13,728 nucleotides of DNA from JANNHP01 sp031404455 (GTDB taxonomy: Bacteria; Planctomycetota; JAJSAM01; JAJVHW01): positions 1 to 13,728 of the forward strand of contig JANNHP010000336.1 in NCBI GenBank assembly GCA_031404455.1, written 5' to 3'. Numbering within the stretch: position 1 is the stretch's first letter; each line of letters starts with the position of its first letter. This document shows, piece after piece, positions 7,901 to 13,728 of the stretch. The position numbers and the translations under genes were made by a program. The notes under the pieces were generated by a model. The model worked only from the letters and a program-made list of their open reading frames with translations, searched no databases and was not told where the DNA came from.

Positions 7901-8383
7901 GACGACATGGGCGCCGCGTCCGGGAAGATCCGCAAGTTCGAGCCCGACGAACTCTGCCAGGCGATCGAGCGCGACGTGCTCGAACGGATCGCGGAGCTGA
8001 AGCAGGCGTTCAAGGAGGAGCGCGAGCGGCGACGGAAGAAGGAGTCGGAGCCTCCGCCGGGCGGCGAGGGCGAGCAGCCCCCTCAGGGCGGCAAGCCGAA
8101 GATCGTCGACGCCGTCGCCGAGCTCCAGGCGCTGAAGCTCATGCAGGACTCGGTCACGCGCGAGATCGAGAACCTCGGCAAGGAGAAGCTCCCCGAGGAG
8201 GCCCGCCTCCTCACGCCGCTGCAGCGGGCGCGTCTCGAGCGGCTCGCGCACAAGCAGGGTACGATCCGCACCATGTGGCGGGACTTCGCGAAGAGCATGG
8301 GTTTCTCCGAAGAGGAGTTCGACAAGCCCGCCGAGGACGCACCCGCGCCGCCGAAGGAGCCCACGAAAGAGGATGTCCGATGA
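4946..8383 (+). CDS. Secreted giant Ala/Lys/Glu-rich coiled-coil protein (1145 aa)
   Basis: A signal peptide (MMRRTLALTAAALVAFAASS, likely cleavage after SPAPA at about residue 25) precedes an almost entirely helical protein. Residues about 26-280 are charged coiled coil. Residues about 285-700 are extremely Ala-rich with AAKxAAExAR-like units. Residues about 700-890 are again highly charged. Residues about 890-1110 look the most conserved, with DRVETQQKAILERTQQLW, a PPPGG/PPQGG linker and the block DAVAELQALKLMQDSVTREI, a pattern I recall from the C-termini of large DUF4175-type proteins in planctomycetes. There is a single visible Cys in the C-terminal part (DELCQAIER). The previous gene ends 7 nt upstream. 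GAGGAA at 4937-4942 fits ATG 4949 slightly better than ATG 4946. The stop overlaps the next start as ATGA. It may be a structural or tethering rod in the periplasm; that is inference, and no enzyme motif is visible. Confidence 0.8.
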   Translation: MMRRTLALTAAALVAFAASSPAPAEDGSTQAQDQETAREQFNDLVEKMKEFAARLREHGQEDKAQIVEGALKYADEKKVADVMARAKQLFRDDKLMEGKKLAGDLRTNLDDIIAILERRSALSDLDRKRREIGEARKELGELTARQEKLRKETESARDEARVDPKMADLVKDVSDLAEEQRALDAQQNRDGSDEKKALDAAARELSKLAEDQGRIAERAEQSKDSLDTAFAKLAKEAAEISRRQEESAKTQSALRDAEEAFRRLSDLLRREDKIRDEMTSSLDAASMKAAKQAAKKAADAARGLESADPTKDGASEEIAAAADQLEKAAHDAKAQADAAAQRGKTSHSEDLAKAAAAAQAAAEKARAAAEMAKAAEAARAKSDAAGARTSADEARAAQDAAAQAALEMSAALQRSGAGRQGDDAETKQAKAAQDSRATAEEIQRAAENFGTDEAQKAGKESARAADDAASALAASERALSQGDAETAHKKADEGRAALSKAVAAAKEALDASRSSAAAKAAEAESQISAAAKDLAARAEEAAAQSTSASPERRDAAKKGALAAQRAAGAAAKSAEQMTKSAEATKAGGDAARESAENGDATKGAESAAEAASAAREAAEQLAKASGEADLAKSLAGPQHENLEKTAAVQKTLPEGEAKSRVDDAMRAMRDAAKAAEKGSPEGAAKSARQAESALKDAAAAAGAMKDEAAKREADSAKALAEKQADLEKRAKELEDKLKKRAEQLAAQGDPGASARASKASEKAAESAGAMGKSAKAGSEGDAEESGEQRAEAQKKLDEAREALRDPKLEETERKRLRSIKDEQKKLTEDAKALEERMKNKDSTKAGAENVGRAQEEMQQAEQNLDEGESDPAIEDEKEAEKYLEMADKSLSEQEQRYESLQAEEALYRIEKELDRVETQQKAILERTQQLWAARGPEDSFTHSQRAAGRKLAEDQQTLATSLDPVVAAVEEEKSAVFGPILHEVKDDMGAASGKIRKFEPDELCQAIERDVLERIAELKQAFKEERERRRKKESEPPPGGEGEQPPQGGKPKIVDAVAELQALKLMQDSVTREIENLGKEKLPEEARLLTPLQRARLERLAHKQGTIRTMWRDFAKSMGFSEEEFDKPAEDAPAPPKEPTKEDVR

Positions 8384-9207
8384 GGAAGCTCGCAACGTTC
8401 GCCGTCGCCGCGGCGCTCCTCGCGCCGTCCTTCGCGCTCGCACAGGAACAGGAGCCGAGTGCCGACGAGGTGAAGCAGAAGATCCTCGAGATCGAGCGTC
8501 TCATGAAGGGCGCCGAGGAATCCCTCGCGCGCTCGACCGACACGCGCAGCGCCGCCGACCGAGCCGCGGAGGCCGCGCGCAAGATCCTCGACCAGAAGGC
8601 GAAGCAGGAGACCGGCAAGAGTCCCGACGACCTGCGCAAGGAGGCGGAAGGCGGCTCGAAGGAGGCGAAGGAGACGCTGGAGCGCCTCACGAATTCCGCG
8701 AACGAGGAGGCGAAGGAGGCCGCGCGGAAGATCTCCGAGGTGCTCGACGGTGGACAAAGTGGGGGCCAAGGTGGAGGCGGCGCCGCGGGCGGATCCGGCG
8801 GCTCGTCCCGCGGCATCCGCGAACTGATCGAGAAGATCAAGGGCGAAGGCCAGGGCGCCTCCCTGGGCATCAAGTGGCTGCTCGACAAGTCCACGCAGCA
8901 CAAGAGCAGCCAGAGCCCTCCGAAGGACGACAAGGGCAAGAAGGAGAAGCAGCCGAACGCGCCCGACCCGAAGAAACCCGAGGACAAGAAGCCGGAGGAG
9001 AAGCCGAAGGAAGGCGACCAGAAGCCCGAGTCGAAGAAGGAGCCGCCCCGCAACCCCGACTTCGAGCAGTGGATCGCCGAACTGCCGCCCCAGGTGCGAA
9101 AGGCCTACGAGACCGAGGACTGGGACTCCATCCCGCCGAAGTGGCGCGAGATGCTCAAGGAGTGGACTCGCAAGATGGCCGAGGAGCTCGAGGAGAACCG
9201 GCGCTGA
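8380..9207 (+). CDS. Secreted helical protein with Gly-rich linker and W-x2-IPPKWR C-terminal motif (275 aa)
   Basis: A clear signal peptide (MRKLATFAVAAALLAPSFA, cleavage after LALA at about residue 21) is followed by a charged helical region at 28-122. A Gly/Ser-rich linker spans about 124-143, a short helical segment 144-170, and a Lys/Pro/Glu-rich linker about 180-225. The final 50 residues are compact: FEQWIAELPPQVRKAYETED, then WDSIPPKWREMLKEW. From memory, this LPPxxR...W..[LI]PP+[YW]R pattern is a recurring C-terminal module in planctomycete proteins encoded beside DUF4175 genes, of unknown function. The ATG at 8380 overlaps the upstream stop (ATGA) and has AAAGAGGA at 8366-8373. The layout of exported helix, flexible linkers and short end module suggests a partner of the preceding coiled-coil protein, perhaps linking it to another envelope part. 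No catalytic motif is seen. Confidence 0.8.
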   Translation: MRKLATFAVAAALLAPSFALAQEQEPSADEVKQKILEIERLMKGAEESLARSTDTRSAADRAAEAARKILDQKAKQETGKSPDDLRKEAEGGSKEAKETLERLTNSANEEAKEAARKISEVLDGGQSGGQGGGGAAGGSGGSSRGIRELIEKIKGEGQGASLGIKWLLDKSTQHKSSQSPPKDDKGKKEKQPNAPDPKKPEDKKPEEKPKEGDQKPESKKEPPRNPDFEQWIAELPPQVRKAYETEDWDSIPPKWREMLKEWTRKMAEELEENRR

Positions 9208-10448
9208 CGCGCTTCCGCGACTCCCTCGCTCGCGCCGCGCGCCCCGCGGCGGCGATCCTCGTCGCACTCTGCGTCGCGGGCGACGCGCGCGCCCGCGACG
9301 ACGGCTCGCCGATAGCCGCGACGCCCGATTCTCTCGTGACGCGCGAGCAGGCGAAGGGCGTGCAGGAAGCGCTCCGATGGATCGCGGCCCACCAGGACGA
9401 AGGCAGCGGCGCCTGGGGAACCGTGCAGGACACGCGCATCGCCGACACCGCGCTCTCGCTCTTGGCGCTCATGGCCGGCGGCAACACGCTCGGGCCGGGC
9501 GTCCCCGACAAGCGGAGCGACCTCGTCTCGGGCCCCACGCTCCGCGGCCCGTACGCGCTCAACGTGAAGAAGGGCCTCGACTTCCTCGCCCGCCGCGCGT
9601 GGTCCGACCGCGAGACGGCCCCCGCCGGCTACATCGACGGCGACGAGATCTCGAAGATGCACGGCCACGGCTTCGCCACGCTGGCGCTCGCCACCGCGTG
9701 CGGGAACCTCGGCGCGCGCCGCATCGAGGACATCCGGGCGCAGATCGCGAAGGGCTTCTCGCCCGCGAACCTCCCGTACGCGGACCAGATCCGCTGGGGG
9801 CTCGAGCGCGCCGTGCGGCTCATCGAGGGCACGCAGGACCCCGAGCAGGGCGGCTGGTCCTACGCACCCGTGCCGGAGGGCCACGAAGGCTCGATGACGG
9901 TCACGCAGATCACGGCGCTGCGCGCGGCGATGTCGTCCGGCGTCGCGGTGAACGGAACGTGCATGAAGCGCGCCTACAAGTACGTCCGCGACTCGCAGAA
10001 CCTGAAGCACCAGGACTACTTCGGCGGCTTCGCCTACCAGATCCACAACAAGGAGCGGGTCTCGTACGCGCTGACCGCCGCGGCGCTGACCACGTTCTTC
10101 GGGCTCGGCAAGTACGGCGACCAGTCCGCCGGCGACCAGGAGCTCATCGAGAACGGCCTCAGGTTCATGGACCGCCGGTTCGAGGACGAGGCGTTCTCTA
10201 AGAAGGAGCAGTGGTACTACTACCGCCTCTTCTACGCCGTGCAGGCGCTCTACCTCTCGGGCGACGAGACCCGCCGCCAGAAGTACTGGCCGCGCATCCG
10301 CGACGAGCTCCTCGAGATGAACCAGCTCGCCGACGGGAGCTTCACGACGAGGGTCGACGAGACCCGCAGCGCTGAGTACTGCACGGCGATGGCCTGCCTG
10401 ACGCTCGAGGTTCCCATGGAGACGATTCCCATTTTCCAGCGGCGGTGA
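9204..10448 (+). CDS. Secreted prenyltransferase/squalene-oxidase-repeat (alpha/alpha-toroid) protein, probable CTG start (414 aa)
   Basis: The mature protein has the repeats of the terpene-cyclase/prenyltransferase toroid fold. QW-type motifs are visible (AAHQDEGSGAWG; GTQDPEQGGWSYAPV), along with KMHGHGFATLALATA, SMTVTQITALRAA and SYALTAAALTTFFGLGKY. The DxDD acid motif of squalene-hopene cyclases is not found, so it is unlikely to cyclise terpenes; a binding or scaffold role is more likely. No in-frame ATG lies between the upstream gene and the first repeat. CTG 9204 overlaps the upstream stop as CTGA, has GAGGAG at 9191-9196 at 7-nt spacing, and gives a good signal peptide (RPAAAILVALCVAGDARA, cut after about residue 30). 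The next in-frame option, GTG 9336, would lose that peptide. It is the last gene of the unit, and its stop lies in the stem of a large hairpin. Members with signal peptides are, as I recall, common in planctomycetes. Confidence 0.85.
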   Translation: MTRFRDSLARAARPAAAILVALCVAGDARARDDGSPIAATPDSLVTREQAKGVQEALRWIAAHQDEGSGAWGTVQDTRIADTALSLLALMAGGNTLGPGVPDKRSDLVSGPTLRGPYALNVKKGLDFLARRAWSDRETAPAGYIDGDEISKMHGHGFATLALATACGNLGARRIEDIRAQIAKGFSPANLPYADQIRWGLERAVRLIEGTQDPEQGGWSYAPVPEGHEGSMTVTQITALRAAMSSGVAVNGTCMKRAYKYVRDSQNLKHQDYFGGFAYQIHNKERVSYALTAAALTTFFGLGKYGDQSAGDQELIENGLRFMDRRFEDEAFSKKEQWYYYRLFYAVQALYLSGDETRRQKYWPRIRDELLEMNQLADGSFTTRVDETRSAEYCTAMACLTLEVPMETIPIFQRR

Positions 10449-10482
10449 TTTCCCGGGGCGGCAAGGCCGCCGCGGGAAATCA
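10446..10482. terminator. Large hairpin terminator between convergent operons
   Basis: Positions 10446-10462 pair with 10466-10482 in a 17-bp stem with one mismatch (10456/10472) and an AAG loop. The stem begins with the TGA stop of the toroid gene. The outer arms are A/T-containing (TGATTTCCCG and its complement), so a T-run follows the GC core in either direction, which suits a bidirectional terminator for the converging transcripts. Confidence 0.75.
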
Positions 10483-10534
10483 GTCAGCCCTTCAGAGTCG
10501 TCGTCCGCGCGATGTCCCATGGCGCGGCTCGCCG

Positions 10535-10559
10535 CGAGACCGTCCGCAGGACGGTCTCG
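10535..10559. terminator. Second perfect hairpin in the convergent intergenic region
   Basis: CGAGACCGTCC (10535-10545) and its exact complement (10549-10559) form an 11-bp stem with a 3-nt GCA loop. It lies 51 nt beyond the stop of the minus-strand membrane-protein gene (10610), so it probably terminates that operon. No long T-tract is present on either side. The remainder of the 161-bp gap (10449-10609) shows no gene or other signal to me. Confidence 0.6.
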
Positions 10560-10609
10560 TACTGCCCGGCGAGATTCCTACGCCCGCTTCTTCCGCACGC
10601 GCGCCCGAT

Positions 10610-12196
10610 CTACGCGAAGACCTCGATGCCCGTCGCAGACGGAGCGGGCCACTTCGACGAGCAGGCCGGGCAGTCCGGCACGAGGACCGCGCGGCGGCGT
10701 CCGCAGGCGCACGAGGCGACGTGCGAGCGCGGGAGAACGAGCCGCATCCAGACGAGCGCCGCGACGCCGAGCGCCGCGCCCGCCGCCGTCCACGCCCAGA
10801 CCGCCGGCGACGAACCGAGGCGCAGACGTGCCGTGCGGTGCGCGACGAACGCGCACAGCGCGGCGACGATGAGCGAGCCGGCCAGCCAGCCGCCGCCGTC
10901 GCCACCCGCGATGAGCGGATCGAGGAGCCAGCGCGAGAAGGAGTCCTCCCAGTCCGCCACGCGCGGGCCGGCGAACGACGCCGCGTTCGCGAACGGCGGC
11001 CGCAGCAGCGTAGCGATGCCCTCGAGCGCGAGGCCCGACCGCGCTTCGAGCGTCACCGACGGCACCGACACGTCGCGACGCACCAGCGTCCCGTCGTCTC
11101 GCCACCAGCGCACCCTGATGCGCGGCACCGTCCCGCCGACGGGGGGCAGGACCGAACTGAGGAACCGGTCGCTTCCTGAGCTGAGGAGCCCCGTCTCCTC
11201 CGGATCGAACAGGTCGCGGCGGACGATCCCGTCCTCCCCCACCTCCACGATCTCCGTCCCGGCGGCGATCGGCACCGCGGGAAACTCCGTCGAACCGCCC
11301 TTCGAATGGAAGGACTGCGCGTAGAACTGCGTCCACTCGCCGCGCGCGATCGACGGCACGAGCGCGGGCGCCTCGCCCGCGGGTCCCGCGACCGGAATGG
11401 ACTTCACGCTGAGCCGGATCGGCTCGCGCGCCCGGTCCACCCTGAGCTGCAGCACGCCCTTCGCGTCGGGCACGTGCAGGTCGAACTTCACGAAGTGCAC
11501 CGCGCGGCGTGCGGCATCCACCAGGACCGCCGGAGGTGCCGCGCCGCTCACGTTCCAGGTGTTGATCGCGAGGCCGAGCGTCACGCTCGCCCGGTCGAAC
11601 CGCTCGCCCGAGGCTGCGTCGGCACCCTCGCGCCAGCCGTCGGGACCGAGTCCGGCAGCGACGCGGCCGTCCCGAATGTCGCGGCAGACGAAACGTCCGT
11701 CCTCGAACGTCCACCTCAGCGGCGACCACCACTTCCCGAGCTCCGCCTGTTTGTCCAGGCGCGCGTCGCGCGAGAGCCCCACGAGTCCGCTCTGGCTCGC
11801 GTCCATCTGCCGCGCGAGCGCGTCGGCCCAGTCGAGGGCTTCGCCGGGTCGTGGCAGCACGTGACCGAGCCGGGTCAGCGGGTGCTGCCAGTGCGTCCCC
11901 CAGAACGGTGCGGCCGCGGGGTTCCACGGGGACCGGCCCGGCTCGAGCCGCTTCCGCTCGGTCCGGACGAACGTCCCCGACTCGTCGTGGATGCGGCGCA
12001 CCGCCGTCATCACGCCGCCCTCGAACTCGTGGTCCGCGACGACGAGGACCGGCGTGCCGTCGTCCTCCAGTTCGACGTAGGGACTGCCGCCGGACCGGAG
12101 AATGTGCCCCCACGGGCGCAGCCAGTACGCCACCTCCAGCGTCACGAACAGGGCGAGCGCGAGCGACAGGATCCGCCAGGAGAGCCGCTTCGTCAT
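10610..12196 (-). CDS. Membrane protein with large extracytoplasmic domain and C-terminal CxC...CxxC motif (528 aa)
   Basis: I do not recognise a named family. A transmembrane helix at about residues 8-24 (SLALALFVTLEVAYWL) is followed by about 410 residues that should be outside the cytoplasm. Two more helices sit at about 438-453 and 466-487. The tail carries CAC at 496-498 and CPAC at 509-512, the spacing of a small zinc ribbon or a metal or redox knuckle. The large domain is Trp-rich and beta-like (RWTFEDGRFVCRDIRDGR; GEWTQFYAQSFHSKGG; RIRVRWWRDDG). The start is ATG 12196, which overlaps the stop of the permease gene by 1 nt and has an AGGAAGGAA-like ribosome site; a longer frame to 12418 would run through the permease gene. 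Being third in an ABC-2 unit suggests an accessory subunit of the transporter. With three helices the Cys tail would be predicted outside, which is unusual for a zinc ribbon. Confidence 0.75.
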   Translation of the reverse strand: MTKRLSWRILSLALALFVTLEVAYWLRPWGHILRSGGSPYVELEDDGTPVLVVADHEFEGGVMTAVRRIHDESGTFVRTERKRLEPGRSPWNPAAAPFWGTHWQHPLTRLGHVLPRPGEALDWADALARQMDASQSGLVGLSRDARLDKQAELGKWWSPLRWTFEDGRFVCRDIRDGRVAAGLGPDGWREGADAASGERFDRASVTLGLAINTWNVSGAAPPAVLVDAARRAVHFVKFDLHVPDAKGVLQLRVDRAREPIRLSVKSIPVAGPAGEAPALVPSIARGEWTQFYAQSFHSKGGSTEFPAVPIAAGTEIVEVGEDGIVRRDLFDPEETGLLSSGSDRFLSSVLPPVGGTVPRIRVRWWRDDGTLVRRDVSVPSVTLEARSGLALEGIATLLRPPFANAASFAGPRVADWEDSFSRWLLDPLIAGGDGGGWLAGSLIVAALCAFVAHRTARLRLGSSPAVWAWTAAGAALGVAALVWMRLVLPRSHVASCACGRRRAVLVPDCPACSSKWPAPSATGIEVFA

Positions 12197-12831
12197 CACG
12201 CGTTCCTTCCTTCGCTGCGCAGCGAGAGCATCTCGCGGCTCGCGCCCGCCGCGACCACGAGCGCTCCGCCGACGAGCGTCGCGGCGGCCGCGGGGGAGCC
12301 GGAGACGCGCATCAGCGCGAACGAGAGCGTCGCCGGCATCAAGAGCCCGCAGATCGCCGCCGCCAACGGTCCGCGCGCCGACGCACCGAGTCGCGCGACC
12401 GCCCACATGGCAGCGCACACGAGCACGGCGAATGCGACGCGTCCGCCGGTCACGTCACTCCACTGCGGGTCGGGAGCCGGGTCGAGCAGCGAACCGACCA
12501 CGGGGAGTCCGCGGCGGTACGGGACGAACAGCATCACGGCGAGCGGGACGATCGCGACCGTCAGCGCCGCGACGACGCCCGCCGCCGCCCGCGCCGTGTG
12601 CAGTCGCGCGGCCGACATCGGCCGATGGAGCAGGAACTCGTCCTGCGCCGCGCGACGATCGAGGAACCCCTGCCAGGCCCCGAGCGGCCCGCCGAGGAGA
12701 CCGACGGCGACGACCATCCCCATCGCGGCGTCGTTGTCGAGCTTCAGGCAGAACCCGACGAGCACGCCGACGAGCGCGAGCGCCAAGGCCGCGATCCGCA
12801 ACTCCCGCCACTCTTTCCAGAAGATCGCCAT
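12196..12831 (-). CDS. Small ABC-2-type transporter permease (211 aa)
   Basis: The membrane subunit of an ABC transporter. About six hydrophobic segments can be counted (roughly residues 10-29, 37-55, 85-105, 131-150, 152-172, 178-195). The start, MAIFWKEWRELR, and the cytoplasmic loop DEFLLHRPMSAARLHTARAA are typical of ABC-2 permeases, where the FLLHRP-S segment follows the second helix and is thought to contact the ATPase. At 211 residues it is on the small side, so a dimer or additional subunits would be expected. ATG 12831 overlaps the ATPase stop (TGATG) and has an AGGAGGAGG site (12842-12850). Its stop overlaps the start of the 528-residue protein in the same way, so the three genes are translationally coupled. 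The substrate cannot be deduced. Confidence 0.82.
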   Translation of the reverse strand: MAIFWKEWRELRIAALALALVGVLVGFCLKLDNDAAMGMVVAVGLLGGPLGAWQGFLDRRAAQDEFLLHRPMSAARLHTARAAAGVVAALTVAIVPLAVMLFVPYRRGLPVVGSLLDPAPDPQWSDVTGGRVAFAVLVCAAMWAVARLGASARGPLAAAICGLLMPATLSFALMRVSGSPAAAATLVGGALVVAAGASREMLSLRSEGRNA

Positions 12832-13728
12832 CACGACCGCACCTCCTCCTTCGACCCCGACGTGTACTCGATGAACAGGTCCTCGAGCCCCATGCCCTCG
12901 CACTCCACGAGGCGTGCGCCCATCTCGCGCGCCTTCGACTCGGCCGGGCCAGTGGCCGTCGCCATCGTCAGCACCCACTCGTTGCGCCGCGTCACGCTGC
13001 GGACGAGGCCGGGCATCGCGGGGACCTGCGGCGCGTCGCCGTCGAAGAACGCGTGGACGCGGCGGATGCGCTCCTTCACGACCTCGAGCGGCGCGTCCAC
13101 GCGCAGCACGCCGTCCACGAGGATCGCCACGCGGTCGGCGACGCGTTCGACGTCGGTGAGGATGTGCGAGCTGAAGAGGAGCGTGCGGCCCTCCTCCTGG
13201 ATCAGCTCGATCATCACGTCGAGGAACTCGCGGCGGACCACTGCATCGAGGCCGAGCGCCGGATCGTCGAGGACGACGACCTCGGGCCGCGGCGAGAGCG
13301 CGAGCGCGAGCGCCAACTGCGCGCGCTGGCCGTTGCTGAGGTGCTTCACCTTCGACTCGGCGGGCAGTCCGAGACGCTTCACGTACGAGTCGCAGAGCGC
13401 CGCGTCGAACGCGGGCCAGGTGTCCCGCTGGAAGCGCACGATCTCGCGGACCTTCATCCAGGGCACGAGACGCTGTCCCTCGGAGACGTAGCCGATGCGG
13501 CCGCGCAGCGCAGGCGCGAGCTGCGCCGAGTCGTGGCCGAGGATCGAGCACGATCCCGTCGTCGGCTCCTGGAAGCCGAGCAGGCAGCGGATCGCCGTGG
13601 ACTTGCCCGCGCCGTTGCGTCCGAGCAGCGCGAAGATCGCGCCGCGCGGCACCGAGAGCGTCAGGTCGTGGAGCGCGCGCCGCCCGCCGTACCAGTGCGT
13701 CAGCCGGTCGAACGCGATCGCCGCATCG
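12831..13728 (-). CDS. ABC transporter ATP-binding protein, N-terminus off the right edge (298 aa visible)
   Basis: This is the nucleotide-binding subunit that powers the downstream permease. The frame is open to the window edge, and its first visible residues (DAAIAFDRLTHWYGGRRALH) match the usual ABC N-terminus, so only a few residues are missing; the internal GTG at 13652 is not the start. Motifs in order are Walker A GRNGAGKST, a Q-loop-like RIGYVSEGQRLVPW with Glu at the usual Gln site, signature LSNGQ, Walker B VVVLDDP, D-loop GLDAVV and the switch His in FSSHIL. The residue after the Walker B Asp is Asp instead of the usual catalytic Glu, and the signature is LSNGQ instead of LSGGQ. 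The C-terminal 80 residues form a regulatory-type extension. The stop overlaps the permease start by 1 nt. Function as an ATPase is likely but could be slow. Confidence 0.93.
   Translation of the reverse strand, partial: DAAIAFDRLTHWYGGRRALHDLTLSVPRGAIFALLGRNGAGKSTAIRCLLGFQEPTTGSCSILGHDSAQLAPALRGRIGYVSEGQRLVPWMKVREIVRFQRDTWPAFDAALCDSYVKRLGLPAESKVKHLSNGQRAQLALALALSPRPEVVVLDDPALGLDAVVRREFLDVMIELIQEEGRTLLFSSHILTDVERVADRVAILVDGVLRVDAPLEVVKERIRRVHAFFDGDAPQVPAMPGLVRSVTRRNEWVLTMATATGPAESKAREMGARLVECEGMGLEDLFIEYTSGSKEEVRS

Noticed and set aside
5666..8443. A 925-codon minus-strand open frame rich in Leu and Arg opposite the coiled-coil gene
   Set aside because: Leu/Arg-rich antisense of Lys/Glu/Ala codons (AAG, GAG, GCG read as CTT, CTC, CGC). 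There is no recognisable domain, ribosome site or operon context.
9204..10448. Active squalene-hopene cyclase or terpene synthase
   Set aside because: The toroid repeats and QW-type motifs are present, but no DxDD catalytic motif is visible and the protein is predicted to be exported and is short for a cyclase.
10578..12113. An alternative 511-codon minus-strand frame in the 528-aa membrane-protein region
   Set aside because: Its product is Arg/Gly-rich with no membrane helices. The chosen frame has coherent hydrophobic segments, Cys motifs and an ATGA overlap with the permease.

Overview
The window is two unequal pieces. Positions 1 to about 950 have clearly lower GC. They hold a decayed SRAP-family (YedK/HMCES-like) pseudogene on the minus strand and a tiny proline-rich ORF on the plus strand. 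The rest is very GC-rich, densely packed and made of intact genes. Its content resembles Planctomycetota or a related PVC-type bacterium: an ECF sigma/zinc-finger anti-sigma-FecR pair, a DUF4175-like protein, long Ala/Lys/Glu-rich secreted coiled coils, a squalene-cyclase-like toroid with a signal peptide, and an ABC ATPase with an LDDP Walker B. This assignment is from recalled family resemblance, not from a search.

Layout. 1-667 (minus): SRAP pseudogene with two frameshifts and three in-frame stops, running off the left edge. 791-919 (plus): 42-residue proline-rich ORF, followed by a small terminator-like hairpin at 954-970. At about 920-985 the composition changes, and an ECF sigma gene appears with only its region-4 half. 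From 934 to 10448 there is one tightly packed plus-strand unit: sigma remnant, anti-sigma/FecR membrane protein, DUF4175-like membrane protein, 1145-residue secreted coiled-coil protein, 275-residue secreted helical protein, and secreted alpha/alpha-toroid protein. Four of the five junctions overlap (14 nt, then ATGA, ATGA and CTGA) and the other has a 7-nt gap. The last gene appears to start at CTG. A 17-bp-stem hairpin overlaps its stop codon, and a second perfect hairpin lies 50 bp further on. The opposite strand (13728 to 10610) carries a convergent three-gene unit: ABC ATPase (N-terminus off the right edge), a small ABC-2 permease, and a 528-residue membrane protein with a C-terminal CxC...CxxC motif. 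Its genes are also joined by 1-nt ATGA overlaps.

Interpretation. The plus-strand unit looks like an envelope system under its own sigma/anti-sigma control. An inner-membrane sensor (anti-sigma with a FecR-like outer part) sits next to a DUF4175-like inner-membrane protein, two exported coiled-coil proteins and an exported toroid protein. The DUF4175 head and the coiled-coil tail, which I recall as one large protein in related genomes, are separate here. No function is established for this set, and it is the best candidate in the window for an undescribed system. The minus-strand unit is a probable ABC-2 exporter or membrane-remodelling complex with an accessory subunit. The left end is either a recombination scar or, quite possibly, an assembly chimera.
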